Source: Microcaldota archaeon (GTDB taxonomy: Archaea > Micrarchaeota > Micrarchaeia > Micrarchaeales > CABMGC01). From it: 12,344 bases of DNA. Location of the stretch: contig JAJZOS010000015.1 in the NCBI GenBank assembly GCA_021851985.1, forward strand, positions 1 through 12,344, written 5' to 3'. Shown here in pieces: positions 1-6,574 of the stretch. Made by a program: the position numbers and the translations under genes. Under the pieces are notes generated by a model that saw only the letters and a program-made list of their open reading frames with translations, had not been told where the DNA came from and searched no databases. The first letter of the stretch is position 1; every line of letters begins with the position of its first letter.

Positions 1-422
1 TCTGCCACAGCAAGCATGTTCTTTATCTGTATTATTCCGAACGGAGTCTCCCTGGGCATAAGAACCAGCTTCCATCCCTCCTTTAAAGCTATTGATGCCG
101 CCCTTATTACAAGATTTTCTTCGTATCCGTGTGCTATGCCTGAAAGTGTCTTCATGGAACATGGAGATACAAGGCATCCGTCCAGCCTGAAAGAGCCGCT
201 TGCTATTGGCGACATGAAATTGCGCTCGTCATAGCTGAAATCCGCAATTTTCTCCACATCTTTTGAAGCAATACCCAGCTCCTGCTTTATCACCATCGCC
301 CCGGGCTTTGTTACAACAAGATGGGTTTCTGCGATTCCCGAATTATGTATCTCTTCCAGGAACCTGTATGCATATGCTGCACCAGACGCCCCAGTAATGC
401 ATACTGCTATCCTCTTTGTCAT
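1..422 (-). CDS. ubiX: Flavin prenyltransferase UbiX (3' end cut by window edge)
   Basis: UbiX joins a dimethylallyl group to FMN, making the prenyl-FMN cofactor used by UbiD-type decarboxylases. In many archaea one such decarboxylase acts in the modified mevalonate pathway for isoprenoid lipids, so a lipid role is possible here. I translated the minus strand by eye: 140 residues are visible of a family length near 190. It starts MTKRIAVCITGASGAAYA, with the flavin-binding GASG at residues 11-14. The family hallmark SPCSMKTLSGIA lies at about 86-97, followed by IRAASIALKE and the MPRETP motif near 122-127. The start ATG at 422 has no ribosome binding site but has a TATA-like box about 30 bases upstream, suggesting a leaderless or short-leader transcript. 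It diverges from the tRNA gene. No UbiD gene is visible. A related archaeal flavoprotein is the only real alternative. Confidence 0.9.
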   Translation of the reverse strand, partial: MTKRIAVCITGASGAAYAYRFLEEIHNSGIAETHLVVTKPGAMVIKQELGIASKDVEKIADFSYDERNFMSPIASGSFRLDGCLVSPCSMKTLSGIAHGYEENLVIRAASIALKEGWKLVLMPRETPFGIIQIKNMLAVA

Positions 423-450
423 GCTATCTAACAGGATATTGTTGGACATC

Positions 451-460
451 AATAAATAAG
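451..460 (-). promoter_or_regulatory. Probable TATA box of ubiX
   Basis: On the minus strand this reads CTTATTTATT. It is centred about 33 bases before the ubiX ATG, which would place the transcript start only a few bases before the gene. This fits the absence of a ribosome binding site there. Inferred from position and composition only. Confidence 0.4.
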
Positions 461-480
461 TTCCGACACACACTAACCTT

Positions 481-488
481 TTTATTAA
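481..488 (+). promoter_or_regulatory. Probable TATA box of tRNA-Ser
   Basis: TTTATTAA is centred about 29 bases upstream of the first base of the mature tRNA, the usual archaeal distance for a transcript starting at or close to the tRNA 5' end. Inferred from position and composition. Confidence 0.45.
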
Positions 489-551
489 GCTTTGTTGAGA
501 ATAACCTTATCGTGCCAAGGTGGCGGAATCCGGTATCGCGTACGCCTGGAA

Positions 552-564
552 AACATTTCCTGCA
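552..564 (+). other. tRNA intron 1, position 37/38 (13 bases)
   Basis: This is the canonical archaeal intron site, one base 3' of the anticodon. Removing it restores a 7-base anticodon loop, CTGGAAA, closed by five pairs. The bulge-helix-bulge can be drawn with bulges A550-A552 and C563-A565. Its four-step central helix (546-549 with 559-562) contains one T-T mismatch, so it is a relaxed form. The intron is very short. The boundaries are inferred from the fold. Confidence 0.8.
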
Positions 565-598
565 AGCGTATGGCCTTCACGGGCCTTTTGGGTTCAAA

Positions 599-633
599 CA
601 GACTTTTGAAGGATTTATCAAAAGTTTTGGAAA
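599..633 (+). other. tRNA intron 2, position 59/60 in the T loop (35 bases)
   Basis: Removing this segment gives a normal T arm, TTGGG-TTCAAAT-CCCAA. The splice site is a canonical bulge-helix-bulge. The central helix pairs T593-A631, T594-G630 (wobble), C595-G629 and A596-T628. It is flanked by three-base bulges A597-C599 and A632-T634, with the T-stem pair G592-C635 outside. The intron body is a hairpin, ACTTTTGA (602-609) with TCAAAAGT (618-625), extended by A600-T627 and G601-T626. Cuts after the second base of each bulge give exactly the 7-base T loop. Confidence 0.88.
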
Positions 634-647
634 TCCCAACCTTGGCG

Positions 648-655
648 TATTTTTG
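648..655 (+). terminator. T-rich terminator after tRNA-Ser
   Basis: TATTTTTG directly follows the tRNA. A short T run is a typical archaeal stop signal for transcription. Confidence 0.5.
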
Positions 656-678
656 CTACTAGAAATCGCCACTGCTGC

Positions 679-683
679 AAAAA
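679..683 (-). terminator. Possible T-run terminator of the acyl-CoA synthetase gene
   Basis: The minus strand reads TTTTT here, about 8 bases after the synthetase stop codon and before the convergent tRNA. It is short, so this is a weak call. Confidence 0.3.
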
Positions 684-690
684 TGCTTGT

Positions 691-2448
691 TCATGCGCCG
701 TTCCTGAGCTCCCTCCTAAGAACCTTACCTATCATGCTTTTTGGAAGCACGTCTACAAACTCTACTGATTTTGGAACCTTGTACTTGGCAAGCCTTTCTG
801 TGCAATATTCGATTATTTCCTTTTCGGTTACATTCGTATTGTTTTCCTTCAATACGACAAACGCTTTAACTACTTCTCCGCTGAATTTGTCAGGCATGCT
901 GACTACTGCAACGTCTTTTACTGCATTGTTTTCGAACAGAACGCTTTCGACTTCACGAGGATACACCTTCAATCCGCCAACATTGATCATGTCCTTTTTC
1001 CTCGATACTATATAGAAATATCCGGCATTATCCACTTTTGCGAGATCTCCTGTCAGAAGCCATCCGTCTCTGAGAACCCTCTTGGTCTCCTCTTCCATGT
1101 TCCAGTATCCTTTCATAACCTGGGGGCCCTTTATTGCAAGCTCGCCTATTTCACCTGAAGCAAGTACCTTTGTAGGGTCATCCGGATCAACTATCCTTGC
1201 TTCAGTATCAGTAATTGGAATGCCTACCGACCCCTCCTTTACGGCTATTCCATCCAAAGGATTGCTGTGGGTTACCGGACTTGCTTCGGAAAGGCCATAT
1301 CCTTCGACCAATTTTGCTCCGGTAAGCGACACAAATTTATCGCGTATTGTTGCATCCAACTCCATTCCGCCGGACATGCATACTCTCACGGAGCGCAGGT
1401 CATATTTCCTTGACTCAGGATTATCGTTTATCAAACCGTATATCGCAGGAACGGCACAAAACGCGGTGACCTTTTGGTCCTGTATTGTCTTCATAAGCTC
1501 CTTTAGGTGCAGCTTTGGGAGGAGTACGATTTTTGCCCCGGCATATAATGCGGAATTCATGGTTGCAGTCATGCCGTAAATGTGGTAAAGCGGAAGTATG
1601 CACAATGAGACATCCTCTTTTGCCATAGGGAATGATATTGAAACATATGCAGCATTTGAATAAAGATTGTAGTGAGTGAGCATTGCTCCTTTTGACACAC
1701 CTGTTGTGCCCCCAGTGTACTGAAGCACAGCGACATCATCCCTTGACTTTACATCAGGCAGTTGTTCTATTGGTTTGTTTAATTTTATAAGCCTTGAAAA
1801 GTCAAATGTGCCTTGCCTTTCCACTTTCCTTATGCCACCAAGCCTTGAGAGCTTTCTCTTTAGCCCTGGAAGATAAGAAGTAACGCTTGTTGTCACCACA
1901 GTAATATCCAGGTTTTTTCGGCATTCATCTACTGATTTGTAAAGATCGTTGTATGACTTGCTTTTTTTGCCATCCTTCCTTGACTTTTCCTTAACGACAT
2001 CCTTTGAAGCTACTATGAAATTCGCGCCTGAATCACTTAATTGGTGTTCAAGCTCCCTCCCTTTATACATTATGCTGCAGGGCACTACAGTAGCACCTGC
2101 CTTTAATATGCCGAAATAGGATATGACAAACTGAGGTATGTTTGGCAGAAATATTGCAACCCTGTCGCCTTTTTGCACGCCGATGGACGCCAGCGCAGAA
2201 GCAAACCTTGAAGAAGCCTCGTCCACCTCGCCGTACGTCATTTTGGTGCCATTATAATATACACATTCGTTTTTAGGATATGCTTTTGCAGTTGAAGATA
2301 GAAGTTCATAGACTGCAGGGTTTCCAAAATCAATGCTTTGTGGTATGGCCCTGCCAATTGTCTGGTCAGATGGATTACACTCCACGGTTTTCGTTACTGA
2401 ATCCGATTGCACGTTGCTCTTTCTTATTTTTTTGGTGATATGCAGCAT
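691..2448 (-). CDS. Long-chain acyl-CoA synthetase (AMP-forming, FadD-like)
   Basis: This 585-residue enzyme of the acyl-adenylate superfamily would activate a carboxylic acid, probably a fatty acid, with ATP to an acyl-AMP and then to the CoA thioester. The phosphate-binding loop YTGGTTGVSKGA is at 244-255 and the adenine-binding GYGLSEAS at 383-390. The ribose-binding TGDLAK is at 466-471, followed by YIVSRKKDMINVGG, which contains the hinge between the large and small domains. The C-terminal PKSMIGKVLRREL carries the catalytic lysine near 575. A basic stretch at about 154-210 is also seen in some relatives. The length is normal. ATG at 2448 is the only methionine before residue 70 and has no ribosome binding site; a TATA-like box lies about 40 bases upstream. 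Substrate chain length cannot be read from the sequence, and aromatic or short-chain acids remain possible. Confidence 0.92.
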   Translation of the reverse strand: MLHITKKIRKSNVQSDSVTKTVECNPSDQTIGRAIPQSIDFGNPAVYELLSSTAKAYPKNECVYYNGTKMTYGEVDEASSRFASALASIGVQKGDRVAIFLPNIPQFVISYFGILKAGATVVPCSIMYKGRELEHQLSDSGANFIVASKDVVKEKSRKDGKKSKSYNDLYKSVDECRKNLDITVVTTSVTSYLPGLKRKLSRLGGIRKVERQGTFDFSRLIKLNKPIEQLPDVKSRDDVAVLQYTGGTTGVSKGAMLTHYNLYSNAAYVSISFPMAKEDVSLCILPLYHIYGMTATMNSALYAGAKIVLLPKLHLKELMKTIQDQKVTAFCAVPAIYGLINDNPESRKYDLRSVRVCMSGGMELDATIRDKFVSLTGAKLVEGYGLSEASPVTHSNPLDGIAVKEGSVGIPITDTEARIVDPDDPTKVLASGEIGELAIKGPQVMKGYWNMEEETKRVLRDGWLLTGDLAKVDNAGYFYIVSRKKDMINVGGLKVYPREVESVLFENNAVKDVAVVSMPDKFSGEVVKAFVVLKENNTNVTEKEIIEYCTERLAKYKVPKSVEFVDVLPKSMIGKVLRRELRNGA

Positions 2449-2485
2449 ATTCTCGCTAATTCTATTGGGAATATTGCCTGAATAG

Positions 2486-2493
2486 CTTATATC
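2486..2493 (-). promoter_or_regulatory. Probable TATA box of the acyl-CoA synthetase gene
   Basis: The minus strand reads AAAAGATATAAGC around this site, a good archaeal TATA match preceded by purines. It lies about 40 bases before the ATG, giving a leader of roughly 15 bases. Inferred from position. Confidence 0.45.
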
Positions 2494-2593
2494 TTTTGTG
2501 TCTCAATTTTAGGAACCTTGCTATAAGAGTTAAAAAGCTTTGTAATTATAATATATTGGCTTATCTTGCAGTGCAGGATTTGCATGTTTTAGG

Positions 2594-2604
2594 TATATTA
2601 TAAT
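2594..2604 (+). promoter_or_regulatory. Probable TATA box of the ribosomal operon
   Basis: TATATTATAAT lies 30-40 bases before the chosen rpsM start, so the transcript would begin about 10 bases before the gene. A second AT-rich box, TTATAATATATT at 2546-2557, is an alternative that would give a leader of about 50 bases. Confidence 0.45.
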
Positions 2605-2624
2605 CATTAATGTGTTTTACATCC

Positions 2625-2629
2625 GGTGG
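2625..2629 (+). promoter_or_regulatory. Ribosome binding site that decides the rpsM start
   Basis: GGTGG lies 4 bases before the ATG at 2634 and matches the archaeal 16S tail. No such site precedes the in-frame ATG at 2610, so the later start is preferred. Confidence 0.5.
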
Positions 2630-2633
2630 ATTG

Positions 2634-3221
2634 ATGGCTGAAGAAAGCAACGAACAGAAACCAAAGCAGGAGCAGAGAGAGAAGCAGAAGGCTGAAAGCA
2701 TAATAAGAATAGCTGGAAGAGACATTAACGGAGATTTAGACATACCATCAGCGCTGTCCCAGATAAAGGGGATAGGCCAAAATTTCGCAAATGCGCTTGC
2801 AATATCGATAAAGAGCCTGTATGGAATAGACAAGTCAACGAAACTTGGATCTCTTAATGAAGACAGCATAGAGAAGATAGAGGAGCTTCTTAATGACCCG
2901 AAAAAGGCAAAAATCCCTCTTTATATATTTAATAGAAGAAATGACAGGGAGACTGGCGCGGACATGCATCTTGTAGGTACGGACCTCATTGTGAAGGTGA
3001 GGCAGGATATCGAAAATGATATAAGGATACAGTCATGGAGAGGCTTTAGGCACAGGTATGGACAGAAGGTAAGGGGCCAGAAGACAAGGTCTACAGGAAG
3101 AACGGGCGCGACAGTCGGAGTCACAAAGAAGACTGCGGAAGCAGCAGCAAAAGCGGCACAGACTCCGGCAAAACCGGTCGGAGCGCCCAGCACCGAAGCT
3201 GCAGCGCCTGCAAAGAAGTGA
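2634..3221 (+). CDS. rps13: 30S ribosomal protein S13
   Basis: S13 sits in the head of the small ribosomal subunit and contacts the large subunit and the P-site tRNA. The protein has 195 residues from ATG 2634. The core runs from about RIAGRDINGDLD (residues 25-36) through the helix-turn-helix region QIKGIGQNFANAL (43-55). It ends in the conserved rRNA-binding SWRGFRHRYGQKVRGQKT (about 134-151) and RSTGRTG (152-158). About 20 charged residues (K, E, Q) precede the core, and an Ala/Lys/Pro tail of about 30 residues follows it, so the protein is longer than usual for archaea (about 150). An in-frame ATG at 2610 would add MCFTSGGL, which does not resemble the family. It is first in an operon with S4 and S11, and the S4 start follows its stop by 5 bases. 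Confidence 0.97.
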   Translation: MAEESNEQKPKQEQREKQKAESIIRIAGRDINGDLDIPSALSQIKGIGQNFANALAISIKSLYGIDKSTKLGSLNEDSIEKIEELLNDPKKAKIPLYIFNRRNDRETGADMHLVGTDLIVKVRQDIENDIRIQSWRGFRHRYGQKVRGQKTRSTGRTGATVGVTKKTAEAAAKAAQTPAKPVGAPSTEAAAPAKK

Positions 3222-3226
3222 TTTGA

Positions 3227-3808
3227 ATGGGAGATCCGAAAAGAATCAGAAAAAAATTCGAGCCTTCTAAAGTAATGTGGAATGCGCAGAGGATAGAAAA
3301 GGAGCACGGCCTCAAGGAGAAATACGGGCTCAAAAACCTCAGGGAATTATGGAAAACCACCACAGAAGTGAGCAGAATTAGGAGGAATGCTAGAGATATA
3401 TTATCAAACAGGGTAGGAGAGAATGTTGGAAGCGACATGATAGCGAGGCTTGAAAGGTACAGCATAGTGGGAAGCGGAGCGAAAATAGACGACCTTCTGG
3501 GAGTGACTCCCGAATCCATATTGAATAGGAGACTACAGTCTGTTGTTTTCAGGCTTGGCCTTGCAAAGACACATAAACAAGCGAGGCAGCTCATCACACA
3601 CGGATTCATATCAATAAATGGAAGGAAAGTAAAATCACCAGGATACATGGTCAAGTCTGACGAAGAGCAGAGGATAAGCTATTACAAGCCGATAAACCTT
3701 AATCCTGCACAGCCGGAACCTACAGCAAAAGTAAAGGAGGAGGCAGCACGCCCTGAAGAAAAACCAGATGCTGAAATTAAAGAGCAGGCTGCAGAAAAAG
3801 AGGGATGA
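3227..3808 (+). CDS. rps4: 30S ribosomal protein S4
   Basis: S4 binds 16S rRNA early and helps start small-subunit assembly. The 193-residue protein opens with the archaeal signature [11 protein letters not shown]. It has the N-terminal basic domain to about residue 95. The S4 RNA-binding fold follows at about 99-150, with [20 protein letters not shown] and the loop [11 protein letters not shown] tail of roughly 35 residues rich in E, K, A and P follows the family core. The initiation region AAGTGATTTGAATG contains GTGAT, a partial match to the 16S tail that overlaps the S13 stop codon. The S4 stop codon overlaps an ATG at 3805 in front of the S11 gene. Confidence 0.97.
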   Translation: MGDPKRIRKKFEPSKVMWNAQRIEKEHGLKEKYGLKNLRELWKTTTEVSRIRRNARDILSNRVGENVGSDMIARLERYSIVGSGAKIDDLLGVTPESILNRRLQSVVFRLGLAKTHKQARQLITHGFISINGRKVKSPGYMVKSDEEQRISYYKPINLNPAQPEPTAKVKEEAARPEEKPDAEIKEQAAEKEG

Positions 3809-3810
3809 AG

Positions 3811-4314
3811 ATGGCAGGAAAGAAAAAAAGCGAACCAAAAACAAAAAAGGAGCAGCATAAGGAAAGCGCAAAAGAGAACATATCTTATGAGAATGTTGCA
3901 CTTGAAGCGCAGCAGAAGTATGTTCCAAAGGCAATAAGGTGGGGCGTCGCGCACATCTATTCGTCAAAAAACAATACGCTAATAACTCTTACCGACTTGT
4001 CAGGATGCGAAACAATAGCAACTGGAAGCGGAGGTATGGTTGTGAATACAGGCCACGAGGAAGGATCACCGCATGCCGGAATGCAGGCAGCGTACAAGGT
4101 AGCTGCAACTGCGCTTGAGAAGGGAGTGACAAATATAAACATAAAAATAAGGGCGCCAGGAGGCCACGGCTCCAAAATCCCAGGACCCGGAGCGCAGGCT
4201 GTTGTCAGGGCCCTGGCAAGAAGCGGGATAAAAATAGGGAGCATAGAGGACGTGACCCCGATACCTACAGATACAACAAAGAGGCCAGGAGGAAGAAGGG
4301 GCAGGAGAGTATAG
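3811..4314 (+). CDS. rps11: 30S ribosomal protein S11
   Basis: S11 lies on the small-subunit platform next to the mRNA exit path. The protein is 167 residues from ATG 3811, where GAGGG (3800-3804) sits 6 bases upstream. An ATG at 3805 overlapping the S4 stop (ATGA) would add only Met-Lys and is too close to that site. The core begins at about residue 44 with [20 protein letters not shown] and includes [20 protein letters not shown] and [18 protein letters not shown]. It ends with the nearly invariant [25 protein letters not shown] C terminus. The first 40 or so residues form a Lys/Glu-rich extension beyond the usual archaeal protein. The gene ends the operon; rpoD, its usual archaeal neighbour, is not here. 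Confidence 0.96.
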   Translation: MAGKKKSEPKTKKEQHKESAKENISYENVALEAQQKYVPKAIRWGVAHIYSSKNNTLITLTDLSGCETIATGSGGMVVNTGHEEGSPHAGMQAAYKVAATALEKGVTNINIKIRAPGGHGSKIPGPGAQAVVRALARSGIKIGSIEDVTPIPTDTTKRPGGRRGRRV

Positions 4315-4332
4315 CTAATTATTACCTGGATT

Positions 4333-5148
4333 TTACTCTATTGCAGTTTCATTAGGGTGCTTTCTAGCGTATTTCTCAGCCATTTTGAATCTCTGAATCT
4401 TTGTAGGATGCGTACCAAATACAAAATGGTGCAGTTTTGACTTAAATGTGGATTTATAATGTTTTAATTTTTCTGCAACACGCAGGTTAGCTTTTGGTAA
4501 TCCTTCAGAATATCTAGAAAGAATAGGATTTAAGTCGCTATTCAATGAGTATATAGCTGCTTGAGACCTTATGAAATTTTCTGGGCCATATGCTTTTATT
4601 GCTTCCATATCGGCCTTCCTTTCATGCAGCCTGCTTAAAACTGAAGATGCCATAGTTCCAACATACGTTATTACATAGTTCGCACCAACTGCAGATAGCA
4701 CTAAAGGTGTCTCACGCACCACAAATCCAGGGACACTTGTATATCCTATATTGCCAAATATATTTTCTAAGATGAATAGCGATGATGGAATTGTAAACTC
4801 CATATTCTTACGTATATTTGACATAGTAACCTTAGACTTAAATGCTTTGTGTTTTATATGCCCCAATTCATGTGCAATTACAGACTTAAGCTCTTCTTCA
4901 TTTAATTTATCTAGAACCTTATCCCCAAAAACTACATGTTGTTCTCTTATAACATATGCGTTTGTGCTCCTGTTCACAGATACTACGGGCTGTTCAACGT
5001 CCATTTTATCTGCAACTTCCCTTACCAATGGTAAAAATGTGCGCCTCTTTTCTTCTATACTTTTATTGTCAGATTCGCTAATTACCTTTAACTCGTTTAT
5101 TGTGTTCAATATGCTTTTAGGCATGGGCTTTTTCTTTTTTATCATCAT
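4333..5148 (-). CDS. M48-family zinc metalloprotease, HtpX-like
   Basis: This is a 271-residue member of the M48 peptidase family, whose HtpX branch degrades misfolded membrane proteins. HELGH (93-97) gives two zinc-binding histidines and the catalytic Glu94. HERKAD (175-180) supplies the probable third ligand, Glu176. THPTKIQR (246-253) matches the HP-containing C-terminal motif of the family. Two hydrophobic stretches at about 118-142 and 147-173 could anchor the protein in the membrane. The usual HtpX pair of membrane helices before the catalytic domain is absent: the protein starts with a basic, soluble segment (MMIKKKKPMPK). The ATG at 5148 (or 5145) has no ribosome binding site but has a TATA-like box about 34 bases upstream. 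It converges on the S11 gene with an 18-base gap. Its substrate is unknown. Confidence 0.85.
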   Translation of the reverse strand: MMIKKKKPMPKSILNTINELKVISESDNKSIEEKRRTFLPLVREVADKMDVEQPVVSVNRSTNAYVIREQHVVFGDKVLDKLNEEELKSVIAHELGHIKHKAFKSKVTMSNIRKNMEFTIPSSLFILENIFGNIGYTSVPGFVVRETPLVLSAVGANYVITYVGTMASSVLSRLHERKADMEAIKAYGPENFIRSQAAIYSLNSDLNPILSRYSEGLPKANLRVAEKLKHYKSTFKSKLHHFVFGTHPTKIQRFKMAEKYARKHPNETAIE

Positions 5149-5176
5149 TTTTACACATTATTTTTGTGTATTTTCA

Positions 5177-5187
5177 GATATATACGC
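5177..5187 (-). promoter_or_regulatory. Probable TATA box of the M48 protease gene
   Basis: The minus strand reads GCGTATATATC, a strong TATA-like match centred about 34 bases before the ATG. It lies in the 65-base gap after nuoN, so the protease probably has its own short-leader promoter besides any readthrough from the nuo operon. Confidence 0.5.
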
Positions 5188-5213
5188 TTTTTGTGGCATA
5201 CGGCCGATTCAAT

Positions 5214-6539
5214 TTAATGGAAGAGATATGCCGCTGCATTGCCTGTAAAGGACAAGAGAGGCGCAGGATATATGCCGAATGCAAGAGTAATTCCTATACA
5301 TATAAAAATAGCAATCATGAGTTGCGGCTCAACGTGTATGCTCCTTGCCCCTTCTTTCACGGTATACATAGCCATTATGGCCCTTGCATAATAAAGTATT
5401 GAGATAACGCTATTCAAGATCCCTATAATTGCAAGCCAGACAAAGCCCGCATTTACCGCACTAAGGAATATCAGGAACTTTCCGACAAACCCGGTAGTAA
5501 GCGGCAGGCCTATAAGAGAAAGCATGAATAAGGTCATGGCAAATGCGAGATACCTGTTTTCCCCGTTAAGACCTATCAGATCATCTATCCCATTCCTATT
5601 TCTTCTCTCAAGTATGGCAACTATTGCAAGCATGCCTATGAATATGAACATGTGTGCGAATATCTGGAACATGCTTGCCGCTGCGCCGGAGCTGGTTGCG
5701 ACTGCAATGCCTATGAGTATGTAGCCTGCCTGGGATATTGAGGAGTATGCAAGCATTCTCTTCGTGTTTTTCTGCATCAGAGCAACTATGTTTCCATAGA
5801 ACATCGTAAGCACCGAAAGCGCCGCAACGAGCATGAAGAGCTCCCTGTTTGATATGAATACCAGTATTAGCACCTGCATCAATGCTGCAAATCCCACTTT
5901 TTTGTTTACACCGCCCAGCATGCCGGTAACATACGCCTGCGCCCCGGTGTATACGTCGGGTATGAGCACATTGAATGGGAATATGGATGCCTCAAATCCA
6001 ATGCTTGCTATGAAAAGGATCGCAGCGAATGCCATTATCCCTCCCTGCGAATACGACTTTAGGCCAAGACTGTTTGTGGAGCTGAACAGAAGCACTATTG
6101 AAAATGAGAGAACGGCTATTGCTATTGCAGACATTATCAGGAGCTTTGCCGCGGCTTCGGTGCCCTTCCTTGAAAAAAGTATTGCGAACACCATGGGCAT
6201 TGTGGACAATTCAAGCCCAAGGAATATTGTTATCAGGGAAACTGATGATGCAACGACATACATTCCCAGAAGCGAAAACAATGACACTAGTGCAAAATCT
6301 TGATAGTTCTCCGAAAAGCTGAATGATATGAGATTTATAAGTAAAAGCCCTGCAGTGAATATGAGGGCGAAAAAGAGAGAAAATCCGTTGAATGAGAAGG
6401 TATTTAGCAAGACGCCGGAATATCCTGAGGTAAGGAGCGCAACTATTGTTATGATTAAGAGGGAAAGGGCGGCAATGTTGAAATATAACTGCATTTTTGA
6501 GCGCTTCCCTAGCCGGAATAGCAGATTTCCCAATACCAT
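5214..6539 (-). CDS. nuoN: Complex I membrane subunit NuoN (proton channel)
   Basis: NuoN is one of the antiporter-like subunits that move protons as complex I reduces quinone. From ATG 6539 it has 441 residues and about a dozen hydrophobic helices. Seen features are LGLELSTMP with the conserved Glu110, FPFNVLIPDVYTGAQAYVTG (188-206), NKKVGFAAL with Lys213/214, KRMLAYSSISQAGYILIGI (260-278) and the TM12 region FVGKF with Lys354. The PDVY and SQAGY forms mark it as NuoN, not NuoM. At the TM7 site where E. coli has a lysine (GFKLS), this protein has GFEAS, with Glu183. ATG 6539 lacks a ribosome binding site and cuts the first helix; the frame stays open upstream, and a GGTGAT site points to an ATA codon at 6575-6573, 12 codons earlier. 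It is last in the operon. Confidence 0.9.
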   Translation of the reverse strand: MVLGNLLFRLGKRSKMQLYFNIAALSLLIITIVALLTSGYSGVLLNTFSFNGFSLFFALIFTAGLLLINLISFSFSENYQDFALVSLFSLLGMYVVASSVSLITIFLGLELSTMPMVFAILFSRKGTEAAAKLLIMSAIAIAVLSFSIVLLFSSTNSLGLKSYSQGGIMAFAAILFIASIGFEASIFPFNVLIPDVYTGAQAYVTGMLGGVNKKVGFAALMQVLILVFISNRELFMLVAALSVLTMFYGNIVALMQKNTKRMLAYSSISQAGYILIGIAVATSSGAAASMFQIFAHMFIFIGMLAIVAILERRNRNGIDDLIGLNGENRYLAFAMTLFMLSLIGLPLTTGFVGKFLIFLSAVNAGFVWLAIIGILNSVISILYYARAIMAMYTVKEGARSIHVEPQLMIAIFICIGITLAFGIYPAPLLSFTGNAAAYLFH

Positions 6540-6574
6540 TAGAAAGGCAAGTGCAAATAGTGCATATGCAAGTA

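Larger units (their letters stand above)
514..647 (+). tRNA. tRNA-Ser (GGA anticodon) with two introns
   Basis: Acceptor stem GCCAAGG (514-520) pairs perfectly with CCTTGGC (640-646), and G647 is the discriminator base, as expected for archaeal tRNA-Ser rather than Leu. The D stem is GCG/CGC (523-525 with 537-539), with the GG of the D loop at 532-533. The anticodon stem TACGC (541-545) pairs with GCGTA (566-570), but only if 13 bases are removed after position 37. The anticodon is GGA (548-550), reading UCC/UCU. The long variable arm is GGCC/GGCC (572-575 with 582-585), a class II feature of Ser. The T stem TTGGG (588-592) pairs with CCCAA (635-639), but the T loop is split by a 35-base insert after TTCAAA. 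The mature RNA joins 514-551, 565-598 and 634-647, and CCA is not encoded. A folding model such as tRNAscan-SE in archaeal mode would confirm this; a plain search could miss the split T loop. Confidence 0.93.

Noticed and set aside
572..585. GGCC hairpin as a separate regulatory element
   Set aside because: It is the long variable arm expected of tRNA-Ser.
602..625. Perfect inverted repeat read as a transcription terminator
   Set aside because: It lies inside the tRNA, forms the body of the T-loop intron and is not followed by a T run.
514..647. tRNA-Leu instead of tRNA-Ser
   Set aside because: Leu also has a long variable arm, but the anticodon GGA and the discriminator G point to Ser.
416..1015. 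Plus-strand open frame of 199 codons
   Set aside because: It runs through the structured tRNA-Ser gene and the antisense of the well-supported acyl-CoA synthetase, and its translation resembles no family.
3121..3654. Minus-strand open frames opposite the ribosomal genes
   Set aside because: They are antisense shadows of S13 and S4; the plus-strand proteins have unmistakable family motifs.
3805..3810. ATG 3805 as the S11 start, overlapping the S4 stop
   Set aside because: GAGGG ends directly at this ATG, leaving no spacing; ATG 3811 is better spaced and matches the start MAGKKK. The difference is only two residues.
5214..6539. NuoM as the identity of the last complex I gene
   Set aside because: It has NuoN-like PDVY and SQAGY motifs and lacks the NuoM HTWLPDAH-type motif.
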